Positions 21,802 through 31,522 of a stretch of DNA of 64,000 bases are shown piece by piece. How positions within the stretch are numbered: the stretch's first letter is position 1; each line of letters starts with the position of its first letter. This stretch comes from Pseudomonadota bacterium (GTDB lineage Bacteria > Pseudomonadota > Gammaproteobacteria > Burkholderiales > Burkholderiaceae_C), in assembly GCA_020161065.1 (NCBI GenBank), contig JAIUPH010000019.1:62001-126000 (forward strand), written 5' to 3'. Both the position numbers and the translations under genes were made by a program. The notes below the pieces were generated by a model. The model did not search any database and was not told where the DNA came from. It was given only the letters and a program-made list of their open reading frames with translations.

Positions 21802-22344
21802 TCAGAACCCCAGGTGGCGCAGGGGCAGCGCGGCGCCTTCCTTGACGTCGCCGAGTGCGAAGCTGGTGTGCAGGTCTTTCACGTTGGGCAGCGAGAACAG
21901 CCGCTCCATCGCCCAGCGCGCATAGGCGTCGAGATCGGTGGCCACCACCTGCAGCTCGAAGGTGCCGGTGCCGCTGATGTAGTGGCAGGAGATGACCTCG
22001 GGCAGCGCGCGCACCGCGTCTTCCAGCGTCCGCGTGGCTTCGGCGTTATTGCGCTCGGCGTCGACGCGCACGAAGGCCAGCACGCCCAGGCCGACGCGGC
22101 GGCGGTCGATCTCGGCGCGGTAGCCGGTGATGTAGCCCTGCTGCTCCAGCCACTTGGTGCGCCGCCACGTCGGCGCGGCCGACAAGCCGATGCGCAGCGC
22201 CAGCTCGGTGTTGGTCAGCCGCGCGTCGGCCTGCAGTTCGCGCAGGATGGCCACGTCGTAGCGGTCGAGCGTCGCGCCATGCGGTTCGTCGGCGTCGGGC
22301 TCGGGCTTGCGGGTTTTCCCTGTCGATGGCTTCTTGAGCGTCAT
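21802..22344 (-). CDS. Lrp/AsnC-family transcriptional regulator
   Basis: A 180-aa regulator. After a ~22-residue charged N-terminal tail comes the HTH: LDRYDVAILRELQADARLTN, TELALRIGLSAAPTWRRTKW, LEQQGYITGYRAEIDRRRVG. The C-terminal RAM ligand-binding domain includes VISCHYISGTGTFELQVVAT and LPNVKDLHTSFALGDVKEG. Start ATG 22344 is chosen (22374 also possible). It is divergent from the indolepyruvate oxidoreductase gene across about 140 nt, an arrangement common for Lrp-type regulators of that enzyme, so it probably controls aromatic amino-acid breakdown in response to an amino acid. Confidence 0.93.
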   Translation of the reverse strand: MTLKKPSTGKTRKPEPDADEPHGATLDRYDVAILRELQADARLTNTELALRIGLSAAPTWRRTKWLEQQGYITGYRAEIDRRRVGLGVLAFVRVDAERNNAEATRTLEDAVRALPEVISCHYISGTGTFELQVVATDLDAYARWAMERLFSLPNVKDLHTSFALGDVKEGAALPLRHLGF

Positions 22345-22483
22345 TCTTTCGCCGATGGGGGCCAGGCGTTTCATTCCTTGCGCGAAGCATGCCTGCGCGG
22401 GCATCAAAAGAAAAGACTTGAACGGGCCTTCGTCCTAAACTGCCCGCCCATCGCCAGCCCACGGTTCCCATCCGACGCCCGCC

Positions 22484-25400
22484 ATGAATGCTCCGTTGCC
22501 CGACGCGATCCGCAAGGCCCTGGAATCGGTCACGCTCGACGACAAGTACGCGCTCGAAGTCGGCCGCGCCTTCATGAGCGGCACGCAGGCGCTGGTGCGC
22601 TTGCCGATGCTGCAGCGCCAGCGCGACGCGCGCGCCGGCGCCAGCACGGCCGGCTTCATCAGCGGCTACCGCGGCAGCCCGCTGGGCGGCTACGACCAGG
22701 CCATGTGGCAGGCCAAGAAGCACATGGCGGCGCAGAACATCGTGTTCCAGCCTGGCGTCAACGAAGAGCTGGCGGCCACCGCGGTGTGGGGCTCGCAGAT
22801 GCTGGACCTGTTCCCGCAGCAGAAGAAGTTCGACGGCGTGTTCGGCATCTGGTACGGCAAGGGCCCCGGCGTCGACCGCTGCAGCGACGTCTTCAAGCAC
22901 GCCAACATGGCCGGCACCGCCAAGCTGGGCGGCGTGATCGCCGTGGCCGGCGACGACCACGTGGCCAAGAGCAGCACCGCCGCGCACCAGAGCGACCACA
23001 TCTTCAAGGCCTGCGGGCTGCCGGTGTTCTTTCCGAGCAGCGTGCAGGACATCCTGGACATGGGGTTGCACGCCTTCGCGATGAGCCGCTTCGCCGGCGT
23101 GTGGACGGCGATGAAGACCATCCAGGAAGTGGTGGAGTCGTCGGCCTCGGTGCTGGTCGACCCCGGCCGCGTCGACATCGTGCTGCCCGAGGACTTCCAG
23201 ATGCCGCCCGGCGGCGTGCACATGCGCTGGCCCGACCACGCGCTGGAGCAGGAGGCGCGGCTGTTCGACTACAAGTGGTACGCGGCGCTGGCCTACGTGC
23301 GCGCCAACAAGCTCAACCACGACGTCATCCGCTCGGCGCAAGACCGCTTCGGCATCATCGCCAGCGGCAAGGCCTTCAACGACACGCGTCAAGCGTTGTT
23401 CGACCTCGGCCTCGACGACGAGGCCTGCCACCGCCTGGGCATCCGGCTGCACAAGGTCAACGTGGTGTGGCCGCTGGAAGCCACCATCACGCGCCACTTC
23501 GCCGAGGGGCTGCAGGAGATCCTGGTCGTCGAGGAGAAGCGCCAGGTCATCGAGTACCAGCTCAAGGAGGAGCTGTACAACTGGCGCGCCGACGTGCGGC
23601 CCAACGTGCTGGGCAAGTTCGACGAAGGCGAGGGCGAGGGCGACGCCAGCGGCGGCGAATGGAGCCGCCCCAACCCCAGCCAGAACTGGCTGCTGCGCGC
23701 CAACGCCGACCTGTCGCCGGCCATCATCGCGCGCGCCATCGCCAAACGTTTGAAGAAACTCGGCGTCGACGCCGACACCGCGCGCCGCATGGACGAGCGC
23801 GTCGCGCTGATCGACGCGCGCGCGCAAGGCCTGGCGCAGATTCCCTCCGGCGGCGACCGCCAGCCCTGGTTCTGCAGCGGCTGCCCGCACAACACCAGCA
23901 CCCGCGTGCCCGAAGGCTCGCGCGCGGCGGCCGGCATCGGCTGCCACTTCATGGCCACCTGGATGGACCGCAGCACCGTCACCTTCAGCCAGATGGGCGG
24001 CGAAGGCGTCAGCTGGGTCGGCCAGGCGCCGTTCACCAACGAGCGCCACATCTTCTCCAACCTCGGCGATGGCACCTACTACCACAGCGGCGTGCTCGCG
24101 GTGCGCCAAAGCATCGCGGCCAAGGTCAACATCACCTACAAGATCCTGTTCAACGACGCCGTCGCGATGACCGGCGGCCAGCCGGTGGACGGCACGCTGA
24201 AGGTGCCCGAGATGACGCGCGAACTGGACGCCGAAGGCGCGCGGCAGATCGTCGTCGTCACCGACGAGCCCGAGAAGTACGACGACGGCGCCGTCAAGGC
24301 GCGCCTGGCCCCCGGCGTGACCGTGCGCCACCGCGACGAGCTGGACGCCGTGCAGCGCGAGCTGCGCGAGGTGGAAGGCTGCACCGTGCTGATCTACGAC
24401 CAGACCTGCGCCACCGAGAAGCGCCGCCGCCGCAAGCGCGGCACGATGGCCACGCCGTCGAAAACCGTCGTCATCAACGAGCTGGTCTGCGAAGGCTGCG
24501 GCGACTGCAGCGTGCAGAGCAACTGCCTCAGCGTGGAGCCGGTGGAGACCGAGTTCGGCCGCAAGCGCCGCATCAACCAGAGCACCTGCAACAAGGACTT
24601 CAGCTGCGTGAAGGGCTTCTGCCCCAGCTTCGTGACGATCGAGGGCGGCACGCTGAAGAAGGCCAAGAAGGAAAAGCGCGAGCTCGCGCTGCCGCCGGTG
24701 CCCGAGCCGGCCATCCCCGCGGCCGAGACGGCCTGGGGCATCCTGGTGGCCGGCGTCGGCGGCACCGGCGTCATCACCATCGGCCAGCTGCTGGGCATGG
24801 CCGCGCACCTCGAAGGCAAGGGCATCGTCACGCAGGACGCCGGCGGCCTGGCGCAAAAAGGCGGCGCCGCCTGGAGCCACGTGCAGATCGCCAACCGGCC
24901 CGAGGCCATCCACACCACCAAGGTCGACACCGCCAAGGCCGACCTCGTGATCGCCTGCGACGCCATCGTCGGCGCCGCCAAGCCGACGCTGCAGGTGATG
25001 ATGCCCGGGCGCACCTTCGTCGCGCTGAACAGCCACGGCACGCCGACGGCGGCGATGATCCGCAACCCCGACTGGCAGTTCCCGGCCGGCAGCTGCGAAT
25101 CGGCGCTGGCCGCCGCCGTCGGGGCCGAGCGGCTGGGCGCCTTCGACGCCGAGGAAGCGGCCACCCAGCTGCTGGGCGACTCGATCTACACCAACCCGCT
25201 GCTGCTGGGCTACGCCTGGCAGCAGGGCCGCATCCCGCTGACGCACGCGGCGCTGATGCGCGCGATGGAACTCAACGGCGTGCAGGTGGCCAACAACCAG
25301 GCCGCCTTCGAATGGGGCCGGCGCTGCGCGCACGACCTCGCCGCGGTGCGCGCGCTGTACGCCGCGCAGCAGGTGATCCGCATCGTCAAGAAGCCCTCGG

Positions 25401-26029
25401 TCGACGAGCTGGTGGCGCGCCGCGTCGACTTCCTCACCGGCTACCAGGACGCGGCCTACGCCGCGCGCTACCGCGCCGCCGTCGAGCGCGTGCGCCAGGC
25501 CGAGGCGGCGCTGGGCAGCGGCACGGCCTTCAGCGAGGCGGTGGCCAGGTACCTGTTCAAGCTGATGGCCTACAAGGACGAGTACGAAGTGGCGCGCTTG
25601 CACACCGACCCGGCCTTCGTGGCGCGCATCGAATCGATGTTCGAGGGCGACTACAAGATCGTCCACCACCTCGCGCCGCCGCTCACCGCGAAGAAGAACG
25701 CCAAGGGCGAGCTGGTCAAGCAGCCGTTCGGCCCCTGGGTGCGCAAAGCCTTCGACGTGCTGGCCAGGATGAAGGGCCTGCGCGGCGGCGCCCTCGACGT
25801 CTTCGGCCGCACCGACGAGCGGCGCGGCGAACGCCAGCTCATCGTCGACTACGAGGCCTGCATCGACGAGCTGCTGCGCGGCCTGACCGCGGAGAAGCTG
25901 CCGCTGGCCGCCGAGATCGCGCGCGTCCCCGAAGAGATCCGCGGCTACGGCCACGTGAAGGAACGGCACCTGAAAGCGGCGCGCGCCAAGTGGGACGGCT
26001 TGATGGCGAAGTGGCGGGCAGCGGCCTGA
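22484..26029 (+). CDS. iorA: Indolepyruvate ferredoxin oxidoreductase, fused alpha/beta subunits
   Basis: An 1181-aa enzyme oxidatively decarboxylating aryl pyruvates (from Trp, Phe, Tyr) to aryl-acetyl-CoA, reducing ferredoxin. Order: TPP-dependent N-terminal pyrimidine domain (FISGYRGSPLGGYDQAMWQA), a central segment with the cysteines WFCSGCPHNTSTRVPEGS, a TPP-binding domain with AGIGCHFMATWMDRS, a ferredoxin-like segment with CEGCGDCSVQSNCLSV and later cysteines, and a C-terminal gamma-type domain (GILVAGVGGTGVITIGQLLG) equivalent to IorB. The single-chain form is usual in beta-proteobacteria. A -10-like TAAACT lies at 22436. The divergent Lrp gene is the likely regulator. Confidence 0.95.
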   Translation: MNAPLPDAIRKALESVTLDDKYALEVGRAFMSGTQALVRLPMLQRQRDARAGASTAGFISGYRGSPLGGYDQAMWQAKKHMAAQNIVFQPGVNEELAATAVWGSQMLDLFPQQKKFDGVFGIWYGKGPGVDRCSDVFKHANMAGTAKLGGVIAVAGDDHVAKSSTAAHQSDHIFKACGLPVFFPSSVQDILDMGLHAFAMSRFAGVWTAMKTIQEVVESSASVLVDPGRVDIVLPEDFQMPPGGVHMRWPDHALEQEARLFDYKWYAALAYVRANKLNHDVIRSAQDRFGIIASGKAFNDTRQALFDLGLDDEACHRLGIRLHKVNVVWPLEATITRHFAEGLQEILVVEEKRQVIEYQLKEELYNWRADVRPNVLGKFDEGEGEGDASGGEWSRPNPSQNWLLRANADLSPAIIARAIAKRLKKLGVDADTARRMDERVALIDARAQGLAQIPSGGDRQPWFCSGCPHNTSTRVPEGSRAAAGIGCHFMATWMDRSTVTFSQMGGEGVSWVGQAPFTNERHIFSNLGDGTYYHSGVLAVRQSIAAKVNITYKILFNDAVAMTGGQPVDGTLKVPEMTRELDAEGARQIVVVTDEPEKYDDGAVKARLAPGVTVRHRDELDAVQRELREVEGCTVLIYDQTCATEKRRRRKRGTMATPSKTVVINELVCEGCGDCSVQSNCLSVEPVETEFGRKRRINQSTCNKDFSCVKGFCPSFVTIEGGTLKKAKKEKRELALPPVPEPAIPAAETAWGILVAGVGGTGVITIGQLLGMAAHLEGKGIVTQDAGGLAQKGGAAWSHVQIANRPEAIHTTKVDTAKADLVIACDAIVGAAKPTLQVMMPGRTFVALNSHGTPTAAMIRNPDWQFPAGSCESALAAAVGAERLGAFDAEEAATQLLGDSIYTNPLLLGYAWQQGRIPLTHAALMRAMELNGVQVANNQAAFEWGRRCAHDLAAVRALYAAQQVIRIVKKPSVDELVARRVDFLTGYQDAAYAARYRAAVERVRQAEAALGSGTAFSEAVARYLFKLMAYKDEYEVARLHTDPAFVARIESMFEGDYKIVHHLAPPLTAKKNAKGELVKQPFGPWVRKAFDVLARMKGLRGGALDVFGRTDERRGERQLIVDYEACIDELLRGLTAEKLPLAAEIARVPEEIRGYGHVKERHLKAARAKWDGLMAKWRAAA

Positions 26030-26054
26030 GGGCCGGCGCCGGCGCGCAGGTCGC

Positions 26055-27053
26055 TTAGCGCGCCACGCGAAAACCGCAGTTGCTGGACGTGCTGTCGGGC
26101 GCGTTGCCGTTGCGCGCGGCGACGCGGTAGCGGTGGCAGTACGAGGCGTGGCACAGGAACGAGCCGCCGCGCAGTGAACGCCGGCCGCTCGGCTGTTGCT
26201 GCAGCGGGTCTTGCGCGTCGGTGTCCAGGTGGTAGCGCGGGCTGAACCAGTCGGCGCACCACTGCCAGACGTTGCCGGTGGCGTGGTGCAGGCCGTGGCC
26301 GTTGGGCGGCAGGCTGTCCACCGGCATCGGGCCGGGGCGCCAGCCGGGGGCCGGGTGCGACGGAAACTCGCCGCGCCAGACGTTGCAGTGCGTGGCCAGC
26401 CGCGCCTCGTCGTCGCCCCAGGGGAAGCGCCGGCCCTGCAGGCCGCCGCGCGCGGCCACTTCCCATTCGGCCTCGGTCGGCAGGCGCAGGCCGGCCCAGT
26501 CGCAATAGGCTTGCGCGTCGTGCCAGGAGACGTGCACCACCGGGTGGCCGGGCCGGCCGATGATCGTCGAGCCCGCGCCCTCGGGCCGTTGCCAGCAGGC
26601 GAACTCGATCGGCAGCCACCACGGCAGGCCGCGCGGCACGTGGCGCACGCGGCGGCGCACGGCCTCGTCGACCTGCAGCCAGAAGACGTGCGAATGGCCG
26701 ATGCGCTCGGCCTCGGTGACGTGGCGGGTGGCGCGCACGAAGGCGGCGAACTCGGCGTTGCTGACCGCCGTGGCGGCGATGGCGTAGGCGCTCAAGCGCA
26801 CGCGGCGGCGCGGGCCTTCGCCGTCGGCGACATAACCGTCGACATCGTCGGTGCCGATGTCGTGCTCGCCGCCGGCCAGCTCGACCCAGCGCACGGCGGC
26901 GGCGGCCGCGGCACCGCCATCCGCACCACCCGCACGATCCGCACCACCCTCACCAGGCGCCCGTGCGGCCGGCGCGCGACCGCGGTCGCCGCCGCTGCCG
27001 CCGCCGAAACCAGCATTGGCCGGCAGGCAGCAAGGGCGCGACGGCTCACTCAC
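26055..27053 (-). CDS. Formylglycine-generating enzyme (sulfatase-activating)
   Basis: A 332-aa member of the FGE/SUMF1 family, which oxidises a Cys in sulfatases to formylglycine. The fold is clear from about residue 53: VRWVELAGGEHDIGTDD, ATAVSNAEFAAFVRATRHVT, HPVVHVSWHDAQAYCDWAGL, RLPTEAEWEVAARGG and GNVWQWCADWFSPRY. Both active-site cysteines that bind copper are present in GGSFLCHASYCHRYRVAAR, so it should be active. The first ~50 residues are Gly/Ala-rich low complexity and not a signal peptide. It starts with GTG at 27053, 6 nt after the sulfatase stop, so the two are co-transcribed and the adjacent sulfatase is its evident substrate. Confidence 0.93.
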   Translation of the reverse strand: MSEPSRPCCLPANAGFGGGSGGDRGRAPAARAPGEGGADRAGGADGGAAAAAAVRWVELAGGEHDIGTDDVDGYVADGEGPRRRVRLSAYAIAATAVSNAEFAAFVRATRHVTEAERIGHSHVFWLQVDEAVRRRVRHVPRGLPWWLPIEFACWQRPEGAGSTIIGRPGHPVVHVSWHDAQAYCDWAGLRLPTEAEWEVAARGGLQGRRFPWGDDEARLATHCNVWRGEFPSHPAPGWRPGPMPVDSLPPNGHGLHHATGNVWQWCADWFSPRYHLDTDAQDPLQQQPSGRRSLRGGSFLCHASYCHRYRVAARNGNAPDSTSSNCGFRVAR

Positions 27054-27059
27054 GACGGC

Positions 27060-28682
27060 TCACTCTTCTTCCCAGAACGCGCGCGTCACGCCCTGGCTGC
27101 GCATCAGCGCGACCACTTGGTCGCGGTCGAGCACGCCGCAGCGGCGCGCCCAGGCGGCGTACTGCGCCGCCATCTCGCGCACGCGCTCGGGCTGCTGCGC
27201 CGCCAGGTCGTTCAACTCGGTGCGGTCGGCGTCCAGGTCGTACAGCTCCCAGTCGTGCGGATGGCGTCGCACCAGCTTCCAGCGGCCGATGCGCACGGCG
27301 GCGTTGCCTTCGTGCTCCCAGAACATCGGCGGGCGCGCTTCGATGGCGTCGCGCTCGAACGCCGTCTTCAGCGAATGCCCTTCCAGCGGCAGCACGGCGC
27401 GCCCCTGGTGCTGCGCCGGATAGGGCACGCCGGTGACGTCGAGCAGCGTGGCCATCACGTCGGGCAGGTAGCCGGGGGTGTGGCGGATCTGGCCGCGCTG
27501 CGTGATGCCCAGCGGCCAGTGGAAGATCAGCGGCGTCGAGATGCCGCCTTCATGGATCCAGTGCTTGTACAGCCGGAACGGCGTGTTCGACAGGTTGGCC
27601 CAGGCCGTGCCGTAGCTCTGGTAGGTGTTCTCGGGGCCGGGCATGCGATCGACGTCGTTGCCGATGTGCACCGGCTCGCCGCGGCGCGTGGTGGCGCGCG
27701 CGATCATCAGCTTGTCGACCAGCTCCTCGATGCTGACGCCTTGCGGGATGTCTTCGGCGCAGGCGCCGTTGTCGGCCAGGAAGATGATCAGCGTGTTGTC
27801 GAAGCGGCCGGTGTCCTTGAGCGCCTGCACGATGCGCGCGATGCCCTGGTCCATGCGGTCGATCTGCGCCGCGTACACCTCCATGCAGCGCAGCAGCCAG
27901 CCCTTGTGCTCGGCCGCGGTCCAGGGCGGCTGGCTGGGGTCGCGGCCGCTGAGCTTCCAGTGCGCGGCGAGCAGGCCGTCGGCCACCAGCCGCTCCAGCC
28001 GCTCTTCGCGCAATTGGTCCCAGCCGGCGTCGAAGCGGCCCTTGTACTTGGCGATGTCTTCGTCGTGCGCGTGCAGCGGCCAGTGCGGCGCGGTGTAGGC
28101 GACGTACTGGAACAGCGGCCGCTCGGGATGCTCGGCATGGTGCTCGCGGATGTAGGCGGCGGCCTGGTCGCTGATGGCGTCGGTGTAGAAGAAGCCGTCG
28201 GCATGCGCCTCGTGCTCGACGTTGTCGTTGCCGCGCGTCAGCGTGTTGGGGTCGTAGAAGCTGCCGGCGCCGATGATGGTGCCGTAGAAGCGGTCGAAGC
28301 CGCGCTGCATGGGCCACGAGTCGGTGGGCGTCTTCAGGTTGCTCGACACGTGCCACTTGCCGCTCATGCAGGTGCGGTAGCCGCCGCTGCGCAGCACCTC
28401 GGCGATGGTCACGCACTGCTGGTTCAGGTTGCCGGCATAGCCCTCGGGGCCCGAGTCGTAGGTGAGGATGCCGATGCCGGTCTGGTGCGGGTGCAGCCCG
28501 GTCAGCAGCGAGGCGCGCGACGGGCTGCAGCGCGCCGTGTTGTAGAACTGGCTGAAGCGCAGGCCGTCGGCGGCCAGGCGGTCCAGCGTGGGCGTGTGCA
28601 CCTCGCCGCCGTAGCAGCCGAGGTCGGAGTAGCCCATGTCGTCGTTGAGGATCAGGACGATGTCGGGGCGTGCGTTGCTCAT
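27060..28682 (-). CDS. Arylsulfatase-type sulfatase (cytoplasmic)
   Basis: A 540-aa type I sulfatase hydrolysing sulfate esters. The metal-binding start RPDIVLILNDDMGYSDLGCY (Asp14, Asp15) is followed by ARCSPSRASLLTG with Cys52 in the C-x-P-S-R motif converted to formylglycine. HQTGIG, MSGKWHVS, APHWPLHAHDEDI and LIIFLADNGACAEDI continue the alkaline-phosphatase-superfamily metal site. Length and HHxxGIG-like region resemble Pseudomonas AtsA. There is no signal peptide, so it acts on substrates imported by the adjacent ABC transporter. AAAGG is 9 nt upstream of the ATG. Co-encoded with its own FGE. Confidence 0.95.
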   Translation of the reverse strand: MSNARPDIVLILNDDMGYSDLGCYGGEVHTPTLDRLAADGLRFSQFYNTARCSPSRASLLTGLHPHQTGIGILTYDSGPEGYAGNLNQQCVTIAEVLRSGGYRTCMSGKWHVSSNLKTPTDSWPMQRGFDRFYGTIIGAGSFYDPNTLTRGNDNVEHEAHADGFFYTDAISDQAAAYIREHHAEHPERPLFQYVAYTAPHWPLHAHDEDIAKYKGRFDAGWDQLREERLERLVADGLLAAHWKLSGRDPSQPPWTAAEHKGWLLRCMEVYAAQIDRMDQGIARIVQALKDTGRFDNTLIIFLADNGACAEDIPQGVSIEELVDKLMIARATTRRGEPVHIGNDVDRMPGPENTYQSYGTAWANLSNTPFRLYKHWIHEGGISTPLIFHWPLGITQRGQIRHTPGYLPDVMATLLDVTGVPYPAQHQGRAVLPLEGHSLKTAFERDAIEARPPMFWEHEGNAAVRIGRWKLVRRHPHDWELYDLDADRTELNDLAAQQPERVREMAAQYAAWARRCGVLDRDQVVALMRSQGVTRAFWEEE

Positions 28683-28702
28683 CGCGCTTGGCCTTTCTTC
28701 GT

Positions 28703-29782
28703 TCAGTTCAATCGCCCGCCGCGCTCGCGGTCGAACAGGTGCGCGGCCGCGGGCTCGAAGCCCAGCCGCACGGTGGCGCCTTCGTGCAGCTCGCCGGCCG
28801 TGTCGCTGCGCAGCTTGACGCTGTGGCCGCCGACCGTCAGGTCGACGATGCGGCTGTCGCCCAGCTCTTCGACCAGCTCGACACGGGCCGTCAGTGCACG
28901 GTCGGCCGATGCCTCGTCCGCCAGCAGCCGCAGGTCGCCCGGCCGCAGCCCAAGCGTGACCGGGCGCTCGGCTGGCGCCGCCGCGGCCACCGCCGCGCTG
29001 CCGGCGCCGTCGACCACCACCGTGGCGCCGCGCCACACGGCGGGCAGCAGGTTCATCGGCGGCGTGCCGATGAAGCCGGCCACGCTGGCCGTGGCCGGGC
29101 GGCCGAACAGCGCGCGCGGCGCGGCCACCTGCACGATGCGGCCGTCCATGAACACCGCCACGCGGTCGGCCAGCGTCATCGCCTCTTCCTGGTCGTGGGT
29201 GACGTAGACGGTGGTCACGCCCAGCGCGCGCTGCAGCTTCTTCAGCTCGAGCCGGGTGTCCAGGCGCAGCTTGGCGTCGAGGTTGGACAGCGGTTCGTCC
29301 AGCAGGAACAGCCGCGGCTGGCGCACGATGGCGCGCGCCAGCGCCACGCGCTGCTGCTGGCCGCCGGACAACTGGCCCGGCCGCCGCGCCAGCAGGTGGT
29401 CGATGCCGACCTTGCGCGCCGCGTCGGCCACCGCCGCTTCGACGCGCGCCGCCGGCGTGCCCACCATGCGCAGCGGAAAGCCGACGTTCTGCGCCACCGT
29501 CATGTGCGGGTACAGCGCATAACTCTGGAACACCATGGCCACGTCGCGCTCGCCGGGCTCGGCCTGGGTGACGTCGACGCCGTCCATCAGCACCTGCCCG
29601 GCGCTCACCGACTCCAGCCCCGCCAGCACGCGCAGCGTGGTGGTCTTGCCCGAGCCTGACGGGCCCAGCAGCACGAAGAACTCGCCGGCGGCGATGTCGA
29701 GGTCGACGCCGTGCAGCACCGTGGTGGCGCCATGGCGCTTGACGACGCCCCGCAGCGAGACGGCGCCCGATGCCGCATTCAT
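28703..29782 (-). CDS. Sugar ABC transporter ATP-binding protein (MalK/UgpC type)
   Basis: A 359-aa CUT1 ATPase. Walker A is LLGPSGSGKTTTLRVLAG, the Q-loop lies in VAMVFQSYALYPHMTVAQNV, the signature is PGQLSGGQQQRVALARAIVR, Walker B is PRLFLLDEPLSNLDAKLR, and the switch His is in VYVTHDQEEAMTLADRV. The C-terminal TOBE-type regulatory domain runs from about residue 240 to the end (GFEPAAAHLFDRERGGRLN). The ATG overlaps the stop of the upstream permease (ATGA). It powers the importer made of the two permeases and binding protein encoded upstream. Confidence 0.95.
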   Translation of the reverse strand: MNAASGAVSLRGVVKRHGATTVLHGVDLDIAAGEFFVLLGPSGSGKTTTLRVLAGLESVSAGQVLMDGVDVTQAEPGERDVAMVFQSYALYPHMTVAQNVGFPLRMVGTPAARVEAAVADAARKVGIDHLLARRPGQLSGGQQQRVALARAIVRQPRLFLLDEPLSNLDAKLRLDTRLELKKLQRALGVTTVYVTHDQEEAMTLADRVAVFMDGRIVQVAAPRALFGRPATASVAGFIGTPPMNLLPAVWRGATVVVDGAGSAAVAAAAPAERPVTLGLRPGDLRLLADEASADRALTARVELVEELGDSRIVDLTVGGHSVKLRSDTAGELHEGATVRLGFEPAAAHLFDRERGGRLN

Positions 29783-30624
29783 CGCCGCCCCCCGCCCTTC
29801 ACGGCACCGACCGTCAGGCCTTTCACGATGTGGCGCTGCGCCAGCAGGCCGATCAGGATCACCGGTGCCATCGCCACCATCGCCCCCGCGGCCAGCTTCG
29901 CCCATTGCGTCTGCTCGACCGAGATGAAGTTGAACATCGCCACCGTCACCGGCCGCACGCGGTTGCCGCCCAGCACGACGGCGAAGAGAAACTCGTTCCA
30001 GGCGTTGAGGAAGACGAACACCGTCGTCACCGCGATGCCGCCGCGCACCTGCGGCAGCACCACGTGCCACAGCGCGCCCCAGCGGCCGGCGCGGTCGAGC
30101 AGCGCGGCCTCTTCCATCTCCAGCGGCACGTCCTCGAAGTAGGTCACCAGCAGCCAGATGGCGAACGGCAGCGAGAAGGTCAGGTAGATCAGCACCAGCC
30201 CGAAGTAGCTGTCGAGCGCACCGATGCGCTGCAGCGCCAGGTAGTACGGAATGATCAGCCCCACCGGCGGCAGCATCTGCGTGGCCAGCACGTAAAAGCC
30301 GCTGGCGCGCCGCCCCGGGTAGCGCAGCCGCGCCAGCGCGTAGGCCGCCGGCACCGCGAACAGCAGCGTCAGCGCCGTGGTGGCAACCGTGACGATGAGG
30401 CTGGACAGCAGGTTGGGCACGATCGACGAAGGCCCCGTCAGCACCTCGCGGTAATGCGCCAGCGTCGGCGTGAACCACCACACCGGCGGGTAGGCCAGCA
30501 CGTCGCGCTCGCTCTTGAACGAGGTCAGCAGCGCCCACAGCACCGGAAAGGCCCACACCGAAAGCATCAGCCCGGCCAGCGCGTACAGCGCCAGCTCGCG
30601 CGGCAGGCGGCGGCGCGCCGTCAT
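29779..30624 (-). CDS. Sugar ABC transporter permease, MalG type
   Basis: A 281-aa inner-membrane permease with six TM helices. Family landmarks: TSFKSERDVLAYPPVWWFTP near the N-terminus and the EAA loop MEEAALLDRAGRWGALWHVV followed by LPQVRGGIAV, which contacts the ATPase. The C-terminus ends QRHIVKGLTVGAVKG, the MalG-type tail. It overlaps both neighbours by 4 nt (ATGA), so the transporter genes are translated as a coupled set. Confidence 0.95.
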   Translation of the reverse strand: MTARRRLPRELALYALAGLMLSVWAFPVLWALLTSFKSERDVLAYPPVWWFTPTLAHYREVLTGPSSIVPNLLSSLIVTVATTALTLLFAVPAAYALARLRYPGRRASGFYVLATQMLPPVGLIIPYYLALQRIGALDSYFGLVLIYLTFSLPFAIWLLVTYFEDVPLEMEEAALLDRAGRWGALWHVVLPQVRGGIAVTTVFVFLNAWNEFLFAVVLGGNRVRPVTVAMFNFISVEQTQWAKLAAGAMVAMAPVILIGLLAQRHIVKGLTVGAVKGGGRR

Positions 30625-31508
30625 GCCGCCGCCTGCCGGCGCCGGAACAGCAGCCACGACACCGCCAGCGTGAGGGCCAGCAGCGCGGTGGCCAGCGCCG
30701 CGCCGTAGCCGAGGTTGAGCTCGGTGAACGAGGTGCGGTAGGCGTAGAGGTTGAGGATCTCGGTGGCCGAGCCGGGCCCGCCGCCGGTGGCCGCGAAGAT
30801 GGCGGCAAAGGCCGACAGCGCCGTCATCGTGCGCAGGATGATCACCATCACCACGGCCGGCCGGATCAGCGGCAGCGTCAGGTGGCGAAAGCGCTGCCAG
30901 GCGCCGGCGCGGTCGATGCGCGCCGCCTCGTAGACGTCGGGCGGCAAGGTGGCCAGCGTCGCCAGCAGCACCAGGAAGGCGAACGGCGTCCACTGCCAGG
31001 TGTGGATGGCAATCACCGAGATCAGCGCGAGCTGCGGGTCGCCCAGCCAGTTGTGGCTGCCCAGGCCGAGCGCGCGCGTCACCAGGTCGACCAGGCCGAA
31101 GTCGGGCGCCAGCACCAGCGTGCGCCAGAACAGGCCCACCACCACCGGCGCCAGCACGATGGGCAGGATGGCGGCCACGCGCAGCAGCCCCTGGCCGCGC
31201 GGGATCTGCAGCACCAGCAGCGCCAGCCCGAGGCCCACCAGCACCTGCAGCAGCACCGTGCAGCCGGTGTAGATGGCGGTGAGCAGCAGCGAATTCCAGA
31301 AGCGCGGGTCGTCGCCCATCTTGGCGAAGTTGCCCAGGCCGGCAAAGCCCTGCAGCCAGGGCATGCTCATGTCCAGCCGCTGCAGGCTGGTCCACAGCAG
31401 GTAGACCAGCGGCGCGGTGGTGGTCAGCAGCAGCAGCGCCAGCGCCGGGCCCAACAGCAGCAGCGCGAAGCGGCGCTCGCGCTGCTCGATGGTCGGCGCT
31501 CGCCGCAT
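30621..31508 (-). CDS. Sugar ABC transporter permease, MalF type
   Basis: A 295-aa inner-membrane permease with about six TM helices. Landmarks: FALLLLGPALALLLLTTTAP (TM1), LGNFAKMGDDPRFWNSLLLT, and the EAA loop DVYEAARIDRAGAWQRFRHL followed by TLPLIRPAVVMVII. It is smaller than E. coli MalF because it lacks the large periplasmic P2 loop, as is normal for CUT1 systems. ATG 31508; 14 nt separate it from the binding-protein stop. It pairs with the MalG-type protein as the channel. Confidence 0.95.
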   Translation of the reverse strand: MRRAPTIEQRERRFALLLLGPALALLLLTTTAPLVYLLWTSLQRLDMSMPWLQGFAGLGNFAKMGDDPRFWNSLLLTAIYTGCTVLLQVLVGLGLALLVLQIPRGQGLLRVAAILPIVLAPVVVGLFWRTLVLAPDFGLVDLVTRALGLGSHNWLGDPQLALISVIAIHTWQWTPFAFLVLLATLATLPPDVYEAARIDRAGAWQRFRHLTLPLIRPAVVMVIILRTMTALSAFAAIFAATGGGPGSATEILNLYAYRTSFTELNLGYGAALATALLALTLAVSWLLFRRRQAAA

Positions 31509-31522
31509 CGCCGCCGCCGGCG

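Noticed and set aside
22046-25969. A 1307-codon open frame antisense to the indolepyruvate oxidoreductase
   Set aside because: Same codon-bias artefact; overlaps two well-supported genes and has no recognisable domain.
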